NCBI RefSeq assembly: GCF_000003815.2
Contig: NC_049983.1
Coordinates: forward strand, 4,164,584 to 4,191,058
Direction: 5' to 3'
Source of the DNA: Branchiostoma floridae
Taxonomy: Eukaryota; Chordata; Leptocardii; Amphioxiformes; Branchiostomatidae
Length of the DNA: 26,475 nucleotides
The translations under genes were made by a program, and so were the position numbers. The notes under the pieces are model-generated. The model ran no database searches. It saw only the letters and a list, made by a program, of their open reading frames with translations, and was not told the origin of the DNA. Shown here piece by piece: positions 9,245 to 19,083 of this stretch; positions within the stretch are counted from its first letter, which is position 1; each line of letters begins with the position of its first letter.

Positions 9245-9334
9245 AGCTCGCTGACGCAGGACCGAACGGAATGGAGGAACCTGATTCACAATGCCACCAT
9301 GCAGCGCCACCACGACCCGGAAATACTGGGTTAA
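9245..9334 (+). mobile_element. LINE ORF2 C-terminal end (right half, after the insertion)
   Basis: The plus frame reads SSLTQDRTEWRNLIHNATMQ, then RHHDPEILG and a stop at 9332-9334. This is the usual end of the ORF2 protein whose earlier part is at 6465-6671 (ADNIKEWTG then TQDRTEWR). The two halves on the same strand either side of 6672-9244 show the LINE was there first. The remaining 9335-9400 is probably its 3' untranslated end. Confidence 0.75.
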
Positions 9335-9404
9335 GGGACCAAGGTACAAGGTACAGCGTCTCATAATTCCAGAGATTTTCATAACAATACTTCAATAGTA
9401 TATG

Positions 9405-9795
9405 CAGTCAAACCACGGCGGCCACTCAAGGCACTGGCGAAATATGGCCACTATACACAGGTGGCCACTATAGAGAAAATGATGATCAATTGACCACGAG
9501 AAATAGGTTACACATGATTTCAGTGTACCCACTGATCTTTCTCACCAAGTAACATTGTCTCGATGGTCTCAAAAGTCAACTGACCCTGCCAAAGTCAAAC
9601 CTACCGAAAATGATTGATTTTGCCATGCGCAATGTTGTTAAATTCGCCGACAAAGACTTGCGTTCTAACGTTCAAGGCACGCAACCTTCTGCTACCGCCA
9701 AAGTGACCCTATCGGACACTCTTTTAAACTAGGGGCATGGTGACATACGGTCCACCAGAGGGGTCCATCCAAGTGTATGCATAATGGTTTCACTG
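9405..9795. mobile_element. MITE-like element with CAGT-AAACCA ends
   Basis: CAGTCAAACCACGG at 9405 and the complement of CAGTGAAACCATTATG ending at 9795 form a short imperfect inverted pair. Pogo/Tigger elements often start CAGT-AAACC. GGCCACT is repeated three times near the left end. A TA target duplication is not evident, so this rests on the ends alone. Confidence 0.4.
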
Positions 9796-10600
9796 GGAGT
9801 GTAGAAGTCCCGAGATAACCTTGCCTGTCCTGTTTTGGAGTTTCTGTAGTTTGTCTATTCAAACCTTGCTGCCTTGGTCCCAGACAGTACTATTGTACTG
9901 TAAGTGTGGAAGGAAAAGGGATTTATATAGTGAAAGGCTTCATGCACTTCATGATACCGATGGCTTGCGAGAGTTTCTTTGTGACACGAATGATATGATC
10001 ATTCCACTGTAGTGCACTGTCAAGGACAACGCCTAAGTACTTAAATGTGTGTACGTGGTCAAGGTTTGATTCTGTTAATGTGAGATGCAAATTACTAATT
10101 TACGGCTTTTGACCTGTGTTTTCCGACAAGCATAGCTTTGAACTTCGTTGGATTTAAGGAGAGTTTATTGGCATTGAAACACTGCACAAGTGGAGTAGAA
10201 TCACAATTAATTGCCTGCTTTATTGTCTCCAGGCTATGGTGTGCAAGATATATGAATGTGTCATCAGCACACATTGCTACCCTGCATGACCGAATACAGT
10301 TGGGAAGATCGTTGATGTACAAAATAAACAGGAGCGGCCCAAGGATGGATCCTTGTCGTACGCCGCAAGTCACATGCGACATTTCGGACAGTGCTGAATT
10401 AAGGCAAGTGCGGTGATACCTACCGGTCAGGTAAGACCTGAACCATTCACAAGACAATTCATTTACACCATAAGCTTTGAGTTTAAGCAACATAATGCGA
10501 CAAGTCACAGAAAATAACGCCAGTTTGCTGCTTTTGTCAATCGACTCAATCCAATCTTCCACTACTGAGTGTAGGGCGCGGTCTCACATGAGTGGGATTT
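9796..10600 (-). mobile_element. LINE reverse transcriptase, minus strand, CR1/Jockey-like, broken
   Basis: An open frame 10562-10095 reads VEDWIESIDKSSKLALF, LLKLKAYGVNELSCEWFRSY, GVRQGSILGPLLFILYINDL, then CADDT and NKLSLNPTKFKAMLVGK. These are RT domains of the Jockey/CR1 branch. The catalytic YADD Tyr is Cys (TGT for TAT), and the segment with the first catalytic Asp (DLxKAFDTV) is missing between LALF and LLKLK. After a frameshift near 10090 the protein continues as SNLHLTLTESNLDHVHTFKY LGVVLDSALQWNDHII. It is cut at about 10600 (5') and at the MITE-like piece (3'). Confidence 0.88.
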
Positions 10601-10664
10601 TTTGTTCAGGTAGTCATATAATTGATTATGTACTGCTCTAGTATGTTAGATATACCAGGTTGAA

Positions 10665-11135
10665 TGATGATGATGATGAATGGTTTATTTCTTTCAGTGT
10701 AAAATCTTGCAGTCAGGCAACTGAAATGCGCTTTACGTACATTTACATAAATAAACACAGTTAAAATTCGTATGGCACTTAAATGTTTCCGTTGCAATAA
10801 AGGACACAGTAGATTATGTTACATATATATAGAAAAACGATTATTCAGCAATAAAATATTCCTTATTCATTCCAACCTAAGATAATCTTTAAGATTATTC
10901 AATTCAGCCGTCATTGAGCAATCGGATGAGGAAGGGAACAGATAAATCTCTGTACCTATTCGTACGACATTTGACGTTTGTGGGAGTTTCTCGTGTTCTT
11001 TCCGTGGCATTGTCCTAGCTTCTGGGGTAGCAGTCCGGGTCCAGTGTCCTCGCAAACTTCTTGCACAGTTCGACGCGTCGTTGCGACAGTAGAAGTAGAC
11101 CAGTTAAGAGCAGTGCCGAATTGTAGCTGGTGTAT
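10665..11135 (-). mobile_element. LINE C-terminus and 3' end, minus strand
   Basis: A minus frame reads YNSALLLTGLLLLSQRRVEL, CKKFART, and near the end CRTNRYRDLSVPFLIRLLND. This is the C-terminal signature of CR1-like ORF2 proteins (LSQRR-ELC-KFA, R-NRYR-S-VP). About 200 bp of untranslated sequence follow, ending in AATAAACCATTCATCATCATC, a typical simple-repeat LINE tail. One stop and probable frameshifts show decay. Its 5' side ends at the TIR element at 11136. Confidence 0.75.
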
Positions 11136-12277
11136 CCTACTCTCCGAGCAGAGGGTAGGCTCCGGCTGTTTTTTCAACGTTTTTTTTTTTAGTCGTTTTT
11201 ATCGGGCTTTCTATTTTTTACGTATCTTGCTGTGTCAAAACCTAACCTCTGCCGGCAGTCGCAATTTTCAAAGCGCCATAAACCAAATCTCTTCAGCTCA
11301 TTACAGCCGCTTACTACGTACGTGTGAAGTGCGCGCTGCCCGCCCAGGGTTTCCCTCCCCCGCTGCGGTAGAATTTCCGGTGGTGGTCTCGATGCCTCTG
11401 TCAGAATTCCATTGCAAATTTTGTTGTTGTGCTACATACTGCTATAAAAGTCATGGTTGGAAATCATAGCATTTGGGGGGAAAATGAAGTAGCTCACGGA
11501 TCATTATTTTAGCGGTGTGAAGGAGGCGATAATTTTCAGTCGGATGTGTTAAAAATTGAATGAATATTACTAGTAGCAAGGACTCTCACCTTGAACTCGG
11601 CAGGGACATCAACGAATCGGCCACGCGATCGATCAAGAAGGCGTTCCAGAAAGAAGTCTCCAGCCTTGGAATGAACGAGATCGCAAACTTTTCACACAAA
11701 AACATTGGCAGGCCCCTGAAACAAGGCGATCTCGATGCAATGTTGCTGGACTTTGTGAGAACCGAGCTGAAGTCAGGGGCGGCGGCATTTTGTTTGTTGT
11801 TCTTGTTACGCTCGATTAGTGGCGGGATATTGTTTCCGAATTATTTCAACATTTGTAGTAGCTCACAAAGAACGCCTTATATATTGCACGTTTGACGCTA
11901 TGAATTGACTGTAATTCTGCCCTAGAAATTTGTACGTATGCGTACGGGTTCGAGGTCATCAGAGGTCATTGTGTTGCGTGAATAGGAGACTCGGTGGGTG
12001 GTGGTCCCAGCCGGGCGGATGATGCCGGGTGCGCGCTGGGTGCGCGCTAATCCAGCGCCATAAAATCACTACTCCTAATGACAATTTGAAGGTTCCCGGG
12101 AGGAGTTATGGCACCTTTCTTCAATTAAATCAAATAGGTTTGCTCCGCCCCTAGGTCAGTGCCGGCAGAGGTTTGTCTGGCGTACTTCAAGAAAAATGAC
12201 AAAATAGAAAGCTTGATAAAAACGACTAAAAAATTGTTAAAAAACAGTCGGAGCCTAACCTCTGCTTGGAGAGTAGG
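11136..12277. mobile_element. DNA transposon-like element with about 130-bp terminal inverted repeats
   Basis: The left end CCTACTCTCCGAGCAGAGG and the right end (complement CCTACTCTCCAAGCAGAGG) begin inverted repeats that continue through GTTAGGCTCCG-CTG, a T-run, TTAGTCGTTTTTATC and CTTTCTATTTT to AACCTCTGCCGGCA near 11265 and 12157. Each repeat also contains its own inverted pair (GCAGAGG-TAGG and CCTAACCTCTGC). I find no clear target duplication. Length is about 1.14 kb, and it carries one transposase-like ORF fragment. LINE fragments flank both sides. Confidence 0.75.
11560..11895 (+). pseudogene. Transposase N-terminal-like ORF inside the TIR element
   Basis: A 111-residue frame whose middle reads NESATRSIKKAFQKEVSSLG, then SHKNIGRPLKQGDLDAMLLD and FVRTELKSGAA. 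The pattern (a short helix-turn-helix, then K-x-x-GRPL-x-x-G-x-LD, then F/Y-x-R-x-L-x-x-x-G) matches the DNA-binding region before the DDE domain of pogo/CENP-B-related transposases known from marine invertebrates. After GAA the similarity ends in a low-complexity hydrophobic tail, and no DDE domain follows, so it is truncated. A TATAAAAG at 11443-11450 lies about 110 bp upstream and could be its old promoter. Assignment is from recognition of the motif only. Confidence 0.45.
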
Positions 12278-13430
12278 TAGTTACTACGAGTAGGGTTGGT
12301 CTTGTCCCCTTTCTTGTGGATGGGCATTATCTTAGCTTTCTTCCATTTTTTCGGAAATTCCCTTGTGTTTAGAGATTTATTAAAATGCTTGGAGAGAGAG
12401 GGGGGTGAATATTTGCCCACCGACCTTTACTACAAATATTTGTCAATGTTGTCCAGGCCTTTAACTTTACGTTTTAAAGTTGTTCTGTGACAAATTCAAC
12501 TGTAACTGGTGTTAATGTGAACGTGCTGGTTGCTTTGGTGACGAATCAAATTGGAGAGAAAGGTGAGACAGCCCCTAAGAGTGACCTTTACAGATCCTCT
12601 ATTATTTTGTGGAAGAAAATATTAAATGTTTCCGCCATTCCTTGGTTGTCAGAAATACTTTGTCCCTCATGCTCCAATTAAGTGACGGTGTTTGGTGTCT
12701 TCCCTGGAAATAGTTTACAAATGGCTTTCCAAAGCCCCGTCTGACGTCCTCAGAACCTTCAATTATTGACTGTATAGCATAGTCTTTCTTAGCTTTCCGG
12801 CAGAGGTAGTTTACTCTATTTTTCATTGCTACCGGAACGTTTGGCTTGTCGGAACACGTGGTCTCTGAGTTTCATGAGATGGCGCAGGTCCTTGGTAAGT
12901 CAGGCTGCAGGTGAACCTCTAATTTTCATTTTCTTAATGGGACCATGAATATTGGCAACATTAACTCCTCCCATGCTTCTAGTTGTTCGTCAATAGTTGG
13001 GAGATCATCAATGGCATGCCATGGTACCTGTGCCAAGTCGTTTCTAAATTGTATTGAAAGATTTATATGTCCTTCTTCTCATAACTGTGGGTTGCGATCT
13101 GGGACTCTTACTTCTATGGTAAGTAAATATCATGGCGTGATCGCTGAAACCCCCCTCATAGGCCCCTTGGTAGTGTAGGTGTTTTTTATCATTCGTTTAA
13201 ATGACATCTATTGAAGTGCTGAAAGTGTCAGTGACTCTGGTAGGTGTGGATATAATATTTTCCAATTGGTACAGCATACAGAAAAACCTCAACTTACCTA
13301 AAGGACCTGTGTCCTCAGTGGATGACAAGTCACAATTTAGATCCTCCATTATTATAACTTCCCTTTTCTCGTCACTAAGTTTGTTCATACATTCATCAGT
13401 GGATGTCATCCATAAAACTACTTGCAGATA
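12278..13430 (-). mobile_element. LINE endonuclease and start of RT, minus strand, broken
   Basis: Minus-strand fragments in order: apurinic-type endonuclease EVIIMEDLNCDLSSTEDTGP and LENIISTPTRVTDT (frame 13409-13197); the catalytic SDH motif in GGFSDHAMIF (about 13155-13125); a linker with LTKDLRHLMKLRDHVFRQAK and, at about 12826-12700, YLCRKAKKDYA; and the RT start HFNKSLNTREFPKKWKKAKI followed by MPIHKKGDKTNP (about 12400-12290). Several frameshifts and stops are present. The fragment ends at the TIR element; the RT core is missing on the other side, where only a C-terminus appears. Confidence 0.85.
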
Positions 13431-13649
13431 CTAATTATGTACCAACTAAATAATGTTGAAATTAAAATTACCATGCATAGATAATGCAAATGAGTTGACA
13501 TCTAAATAATTTTATTTAAAAATCTCGAATTATTTCATGAAATTAAGTCTCCGACCTTTTGTTTTGTATTGAACGCGATTTCTATTGCAATAAGTATATA
13601 ATTTTTTTTATACAAGGTCTTTTTATAATAGAAATCAGCAGAAGCCTAC

Positions 13650-13781
13650 CACAGTCCACCTCATCCGAGTAGTCACTGCAGTCCGCCCAGCCGTCACATC
13701 TCTCCTGCCGACTGATGCACTTCGGGAAAGGAGGGAGTGAGGACCTACAGGGCCAGTATCCGATAGACTCACACATATCAT
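13650..13781 (-). CDS. LDL-receptor class A exon (canonical calcium loop)
   Basis: Internal exon of 132 bp (44 codons), phase 1-1. The acceptor is CTCAAG after a T-run, and the donor is G|GTAGGC. It encodes a textbook LDLa module: C1-ESIGYWP-C2-RSSLPPFPK-C3-ISRQER-C4-DGWAD-C5-SDYSDEVD-C6. The DCxDxSDE calcium motif is intact, the best conserved in the gene. The ATG inside the exon is not a start: the frame is open through it to the acceptor. The 8-kb intron that follows is filled with LINE fragments and DNA transposons. Confidence 0.92.
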
Positions 13782-13919
13782 CTTGAGTTTGTAGGTAGAA
13801 AAAAAAATAAGGATAAAATTATTAACTAAGACGTATTTTCCTATGGGGACTGTCTTTTCATACCCCGAGAACTACCACGATCTCTACAAACTATCCCTGA
13901 ACAAGAGTTCGAAGACCTC

Positions 13920-14557
13920 ATATCTCCATGGAATAGTCTGATTATGTAAATGAGTCCCACATTTACATAATCGTTGCTTGGCTTTGTACACATTTAGATA
14001 ACTTACGCTGGTCACAATGTTGATTGTGCAATCATTTACCATTTAGAAGAATTACAGCACTTTTACATTAATCAATTATGTAAATTGGGGCCGTTTTGCA
14101 TAATTGATATCTGTTAATGTTCCACCAGCAACAAGCTACATATATGACAGGTATTTGAGTCCTACAGAGGCAAACACTACGAATATAGATTTCTCTCATT
14201 AATTATGCAAATTAAGTGTCAGTTTGCATTATTTGATTTGTACATCTCTGTCTAAGCTACCTACATACCAAATATCATCTAAATTTGTCGTTCCCTTGTC
14301 CAATTATCCTCCTTAGAAGATTTTGACAAAAAGGCCCCTGCAGCTCCAGAGCAGCCAGATAGGAAATCGTGCACAACATATTTCTCACGTCACACGCTAT
14401 CTGCCACCAAAAAATCAAGACCATAGCACATCCAAGTCAAAAGATACAAAATGACGGAATTTCTGACCTTGACCTTCGTCTTCCCAACATCTACCAACAG
14501 GTTCTTGAGTTATGCTGACAACAAATATCCGGAAACACAAACACACACACACACACA

Positions 14558-14612
<55 letters not shown>

Positions 14613-14650
14613 ACCCAAAACTATATCTCCATTTTTCATGGAGATAAATA
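13920..14650 (+). repeat. Modular interspersed repeat, plus orientation, with iterated ATGYAAAT units
   Basis: ATTATGTAAAT / ATTATGCAAAT starts recur at 13941, 14075 and 14202 (134 and 127 bp apart), each followed by an inverted TTTRCATAATT-like copy. Then come the module ACCAAATATCATCTAAATTT, TTCTTGAGTTATGC, an (AC)n tract, and a terminal hairpin ATCTCCAT...ATGGAGAT at about 14625-14647. The same order recurs at 17700-18655. Confidence 0.7.
14534..14616. repeat. (AC)n microsatellite
   Basis: About 80 bp of ACACAC with AGAC interruptions, forming the tail of the modular repeat. The Thr-His and Cys-Val frames through it are not coding. Confidence 0.97.
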
Positions 14651-14666
14651 TATGCAGAACACCACG

Positions 14667-15300
14667 ATTAAACCCTATTCAGACCGGGAAGGAGGGCTTT
14701 TACGGTCATTTAACGCCATGGCGGATTACGGTAGAGACACCAAATTTGTGAGATTTGTGAGATGAGATTTTCTAAAATTCAGTTTGCAACAAATTCGCAA
14801 AGTTTTCCACTTTTTTGTGTTGCCATTACAGCCATTTGTTGACAGTCGCTAATTTTGGTTCTAACAGTGTATTTTTCACGTTTATTTGCTCTATAACTGC
14901 TATTTTCTTACGTAATATTTTATGTTATCTAGAATATCTTTCATAATTAAATATGAATAAATTTTGCTTATTTCATGACGTCCTAGGCCAAAATCCAAGA
15001 ACGTGGATCATGTGAACAGACCAAGAATAACTAGCTTATTATTCTGGTATTCTTTCATAAAAATACGTTTTCTATTCCCACTATCTTTTGCGTCTATTTG
15101 CCATTTTCCACGGTTCCAGCCAATACAATAGAATAGATCAATGACGTCATAATAACGTTTCATAACATCATTATAGCGTAAAATCTCTTAAATTTGCAGA
15201 TATGTTGTCTACATTTTCTGAAAATCCGATAGTCATAAAATGATTCGTTTAAGAGTAACAGGGGTTAGAAGGGGTGTGCCTCAAATGCACCCCTCCCCCC
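14667..15300 (+). repeat. TGACGTCA-bearing interspersed repeat, copy 2
   Basis: It starts TTAAACCCTATTCAGACC and has CATGACGTCCTAGGCCAAAA-TCCAAGAACG at about 14975, then AATGACGTCATAATAACG at about 15141. Order and spacing match the copy at 16562-17285. Nothing coding is seen in 15301-15655. Confidence 0.6.
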
Positions 15301-15659
15301 GTGTACACTACACCCAGTAACTTTCTAGCGAGGACCAATCATATTTCTACTGACAGGTCCACGACAATTACTACTATGTGAATAGCCGAACGAGCCATTC
15401 TCACCATGTCTATCATGTAAATGTCATAAACTCACACCAAGCAATCACCATGCGGGAGTTTTATACAAACAGTTGATCTATATAACGTTAACCTCCCTGT
15501 GCTATTTATGAAGGTTTACTTTGGTGATCAAAAGGTGAAGAGACTAGAGAGATCTTACAACTTCAGACTTTTTAAATAATGGACCTGCAACAATTTTGTC
15601 TCGTATTATCACGCGCTCAATAACTTCAGTTGTATTAGCACACCTATTTGTATAGTAAT

Positions 15660-15740
15660 GTATCGTGACGTAGCGGATCAACGAATAGACTTTAACTTAT
15701 GGTCTCGGGTTCGAATCCAAGTTTGTGTACTTAAAAAAAA
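15660..15740 (+). repeat. tRNA-like relic, possibly a tRNA-derived SINE end
   Basis: GGTTCGAATCC at 15708-15718 is a perfect tRNA B-box. About 40 bp upstream, GTAGCGGATCAACG is a weak A-box, with an anticodon-arm-like stretch between, and an A-run follows at 15733. No acceptor stem closes, so it is not a functional tRNA. Confidence 0.35.
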
Positions 15741-15847
15741 ACATTTCACTAATTATCGCTTATACGGTCGTACATATTGAAATTTTGCTTTCATGGGGAT
15801 TTGCTTATTGTGTACATTTCAAAACCCTCAAGCACCCGACCTTTTTT

Positions 15848-16520
15848 TACCTTCACCAGAATGGCAAGGTTATGTTTTGTGTCTTGTGTCTCTATATATG
15901 TAGGTCAACAGCATATAACTAGAGTAGCTGTGGATGGATATTCATGATATTTGATATTTGGGTAGCAGTTACAAAAACAAAGGTCCTGTTTCAAAATGGT
16001 TGACCTGGCACTTTCAGCCGGCACTGCATCGAGGCGAGTGTGTTTGTGTGTGTGTTTGCGTACAATATAATTTAAGACGTTGTGGATCGTTTTGCATAAT
16101 TTTTGGTAGTTATATGGGGGTTGGGAAAATGGAGTCGAGTTTGATAGTGGGTCTCCTGGTGCTTTCCTTGAGCACTGCAGCGGGTTGAGTGTGTTTGCGA
16201 GTGTGTTTTCGTACAATATAATTTAAGACGTTTTGGATCGTTTTGCATGAGTTTTAGTAGTAAATTTTTGGGATTTGGGAAAATGAAGGTTGAGTTCGAC
16301 AATGGGCCTCCTAGCGGCGAGATATGGTACTGCAGCGGAGGTTCAAAGTTGGTGGTAAAATTTTCCTCGAGTGCCAGGTTCTCGATTTTTAGTAGTGGAT
16401 ACGTCTTTGGGCAGGGAGTAAGTCGTGCATGTTTGGGCCTCCTAGTGGCTTCTTCAGAACTGCAATTGGCCTTTTTGTTCGTAACTTTTGAGATGTTAAG
16501 CTGTGGCTTATTCCAGCTCA
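15848..16520 (-). repeat. Modular interspersed repeat, minus orientation, with a 151-155 bp triplication
   Basis: It begins ACCTTCACCAGAATGGCAAGG, the reversed terminal hairpin module. A unit with TACAATATAATTTAAGACGT and GGATCGTTTTGCAT occurs at 16061 and 16212. CTGCA landmarks at 16021, 16172 and 16327 give periods of 151 and 155 bp. GGGCCTCCTAG modules follow at about 16306 and 16435. Confidence 0.65.
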
Positions 16521-16561
16521 TCATCATAATTTATGCAAAAGATAAAAAAGGACCACGTTTT

Positions 16562-17285
16562 GCATTAAACCTATTCTGACCAAAGAGGGGAATTTGGAGG
16601 CATCCAGCAACTTTTATGTCGTATACCTTATGAACGAATGGAGCTAAAGCTACGAGACTTGGCCAATTATCACAAAATATTGTTCGCAAAAAAACTTTTG
16701 GCAATAAAGTATGTTTATCTTTTTTTGGGTATGCCATAGCAACGGAATTCTGACAGGCAAATACTCGCAAAAATTTGCCAATTTCAATTTAAACAAGGTT
16801 TTCTTGGTAAACTACACTTGCCTTCTTACAACAAGTAAATTCTATGAAATTTAATGAATTTTTTTATGACTCAAAATTTTTAATTTATGCTAATTTCATG
16901 ACGTCATTGCTCAAAATCCAAGATGGCCGCCCTTATTAGCTAAATGACGTCATAATGTCGACCCACTATATGATCATGACACAGAAGTTTATTTGATGAT
17001 TTAGTATTACATTTCTCTTATCCTTTGTATTGAAAGTTTGCGGGTCATACGATAAGTAGAAAAGGAGTTAGTCTCAAAACTTTGTTCAAAAACATCACAT
17101 TTTGGCTGGTGTCCGTTTTGACCCCAGACGGACTGAACACAGGCTTTCTTAGTTTCGACAGTATTTTACCAACCTTCGTAAAAAAGTAGGCGAACGTATA
17201 GCAGATATTGACTGACAAAGTCACGGAAGGAATTTTTTCAGATCAAAAATGTTCACATGACACTTCAAAACCCACTCGGGTGTTT
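16562..17285 (+). repeat. TGACGTCA-bearing interspersed repeat, copy 3 (longest)
   Basis: It starts ATTAAACCTATTCTGACC. It contains CATGACGTCATTGCTCAAAA then TCCAAGATGGCCGCC (about 16898-16932) and AATGACGTCATAATG (about 16943). Its tail (17150-17285) matches the fragment at the start of the window. Confidence 0.65.
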
Positions 17286-17457
17286 GAGGGATAATAACCT
17301 TCTTGATAATATGGGTACTTTTTCTGTGCATTCATTTGAATATATTGAAGTGATACTGGTAGTTTAATGGTGAAACATTACAGATCTGGCGGTGTGGTTT
17401 ACAAACATGTATTCGCAACTCTGTAAAAAGGTAAAAAGGAAACAATCGAAGATAGAC

Positions 17458-17493
17458 CTTGCAGACATCTTCTCCGAGCCGTCCTCACAGTCT
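17458..17493 (-). pseudogene. Partial LDL-receptor class A exon cut by an assembly gap, with a frame break
   Basis: The last 36 bp of an LDLa exon are visible before the gap at 17494. They read D-C-E-D-G-S-E, the C5 and calcium loop of the family, and end near a possible donor (CAAG|GTCTAT). In the frame of this motif no C6 appears before the donor; a Cys codon exists only in a shifted frame (TGT CTG CAA G, which would also give the phase-1 end of the sister exons). So the exon has either a one- or two-base error at the contig edge or a genuine frameshift. The upstream half lies in the gap. Type is given as pseudogene because the frame is broken as written; a sequencing error is at least as likely. 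Confidence 0.5.
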
Positions 17494-17593
17494 NNNNNNN
17501 NNNNNNNNNNNNNNNNNNNNNNNNNNNNNNNNNNNNNNNNNNNNNNNNNNNNNNNNNNNNNNNNNNNNNNNNNNNNNNNNNNNNNNNNNNNNN
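17494..17593. other. Assembly gap (100 N)
   Basis: Exactly 100 N, the usual placeholder for a gap of unknown size. It removes most of an LDLa exon. The bases to its right (17594-17620, minus strand) could hold the start of that exon (AAAG|GCTGTGTTAAG), but the acceptor is weak. Confidence 0.99.
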
Positions 17594-17699
17594 CCAACGT
17601 TTGTAATCTTAACACAGCCTTTCAATCACGGCACTGGACAACGTCTCGCGCGAGAAAAAGTCCTCGGTCTTTGAAGCTCATGCAGCTGTCTGTAAAAAT

Positions 17700-18655
17700 A
17701 AAGTAAACTAGAGTTCAGCGACCTCATACCTCTATGAAATATTTACAGCTTTTTAGATTTCATGCAATTTACTAACAAAAACATAATTTATGCATTGTGT
17801 TGTTCATCATTGGGTGACGTTCACGTCACAATAATAAAATTCCCATCATTAACCACAAAGTTGTTTTGCAAATTTTTCATAAATTATGCTAAAAAGTTCC
17901 TCATTACCATATTTGGTATCTGCTTATATTCCACCTATCATAATTAACATGTGTTAAATTAAAGTCCAGTTATTGAAAACAATGAAAATACACAATTTCC
18001 TCATTAATTATGCAAATTCAGTTCTCCTTTGCATAACATGTATATCATTATGAACATCTTTGCCTAAGGTACCCGCATGTCTAATATGATGCCAATCCGT
18101 CAATCCTTTCTGAGGTTATGCTCTTTTGAATGTCTGGACAAAAACGCCCCTGCAGTTCGGAAATTAAATGTTAGGGTTTGAAACTTGCCCCACTTTGTCA
18201 TGAAACTAAAATCTATCGACCAGCTAAATGTCAAAACTATATCACGTACAGAACAAGAGATACATAGAAAAAAACTGGTATGATAGAATATTCTCATTAA
18301 TCATTGTAATGTGCTTCTATTTTGCATAATTAATGCCCCTGCTATCCTTTAACTAGTCGCTAGGGGGCCCAAACTTATGTCACTTCTTCCTGAGCACAAG
18401 AGCTAAAACCCTAAAATGGTGACCATAGCGTGTTCATAACACGAGATAGCAAAATCGGAAGTTGCGCTGCAGTACCAAGGGAAGGCACTAGGGGCCCCAA
18501 AATCTAATCATTTTTAGCTTTAATCACACACTACTAACACGCCAAGTATGAGACTAATTCATTAAGCAGTTCTTGAGTAATCTTGTTTACACGCACACAG
18601 ATAGACAAACACAGGGTAAAATATAACCTCCATGACATTTCATGGAGGTAACAAC
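17700..18655 (+). repeat. Modular interspersed repeat, plus orientation, long copy
   Basis: It contains ATTATGC-AAA units at 17883 and 18006 (123 bp apart) and a further TTTTGCATAATTAATGC at about 18322. Then follow TAGTCGCTAGGGGGCCCAAA, CTGCAGTACC with ACTAGGGGCCCC, TTCTTGAGTAATC, CACACAGATAGACAAACACA, and the terminal hairpin CCTCCATGA-CAT-TTCATGGAGG (about 18628-18652). Confidence 0.7.
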
Positions 18656-18954
18656 TCATAAGTGACAATCTTTTGTAGCTAAGTTTTTCTATTATATGTA
18701 TAGGCATGTATCAAAATAGAAACCAAGATGGTGAACCATACCAACTCCACGATAACATTCCACCTGTAGTTTCCATCACATATCAGTAAACACACATCCT
18801 GAGAAGGCAGGGGACTTGATAACTCGCTTGCATATATGTTGAACATAAGTAGACGTCTTATTCAAAATGCTTTGAACCACAACCCTTTAATAGAATCTAA
18901 AGTCAATTTCCAAAAGTTCAACCGCGCTTTATATCGTGTAGAAGTGAACCATAC

Positions 18955-19083
18955 CTGGACAGTCGCGCTCGTCCTCCTTGTCTTCCCCACAGTTCCATTC
19001 CCCGTCGCACACACGGCTGGGGCTGTAGCAGCCTACATCTCCGGTACACACTCGTCTATGCTTTTCTGGACAGCCCGCAAACC
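18955..19083 (-). CDS. LDL-receptor class A exon
   Basis: Internal exon of 129 bp, phase 1-1, acceptor GTTTGTAG and donor G|GTATGG. All six LDLa cysteines are present: C1-PEKHRRV-C2-TGDVG-C3-YSPSRV-C4-DGEWN-C5-GEDKEDERD-C6. The V-C-D-G around C4 and the acidic loop before C6 are typical. The calcium-loop Ser is replaced (EDKEDE instead of DxSDE), so calcium affinity may differ. It joins in frame to the exon at 22147, forming a Trp codon at the junction. A longer open frame on the plus strand over the same bases is a shadow. Confidence 0.88.

Noticed and set aside
13582-13776. ATG inside the LDLa exon as a gene start
   Set aside because: The frame is open upstream to a splice acceptor, and the exon matches its sisters in phase and size.
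14415-14765. Frames with long Thr-His or Cys-Val runs
   Set aside because: They are translations of the (AC)n microsatellite in a repeat tail.
18600-18655. Terminal hairpin of the modular repeat as a Helitron 3' end
   Set aside because: There is no CTRR end after the hairpin, no TC start is identifiable, and copies are internally rearranged.
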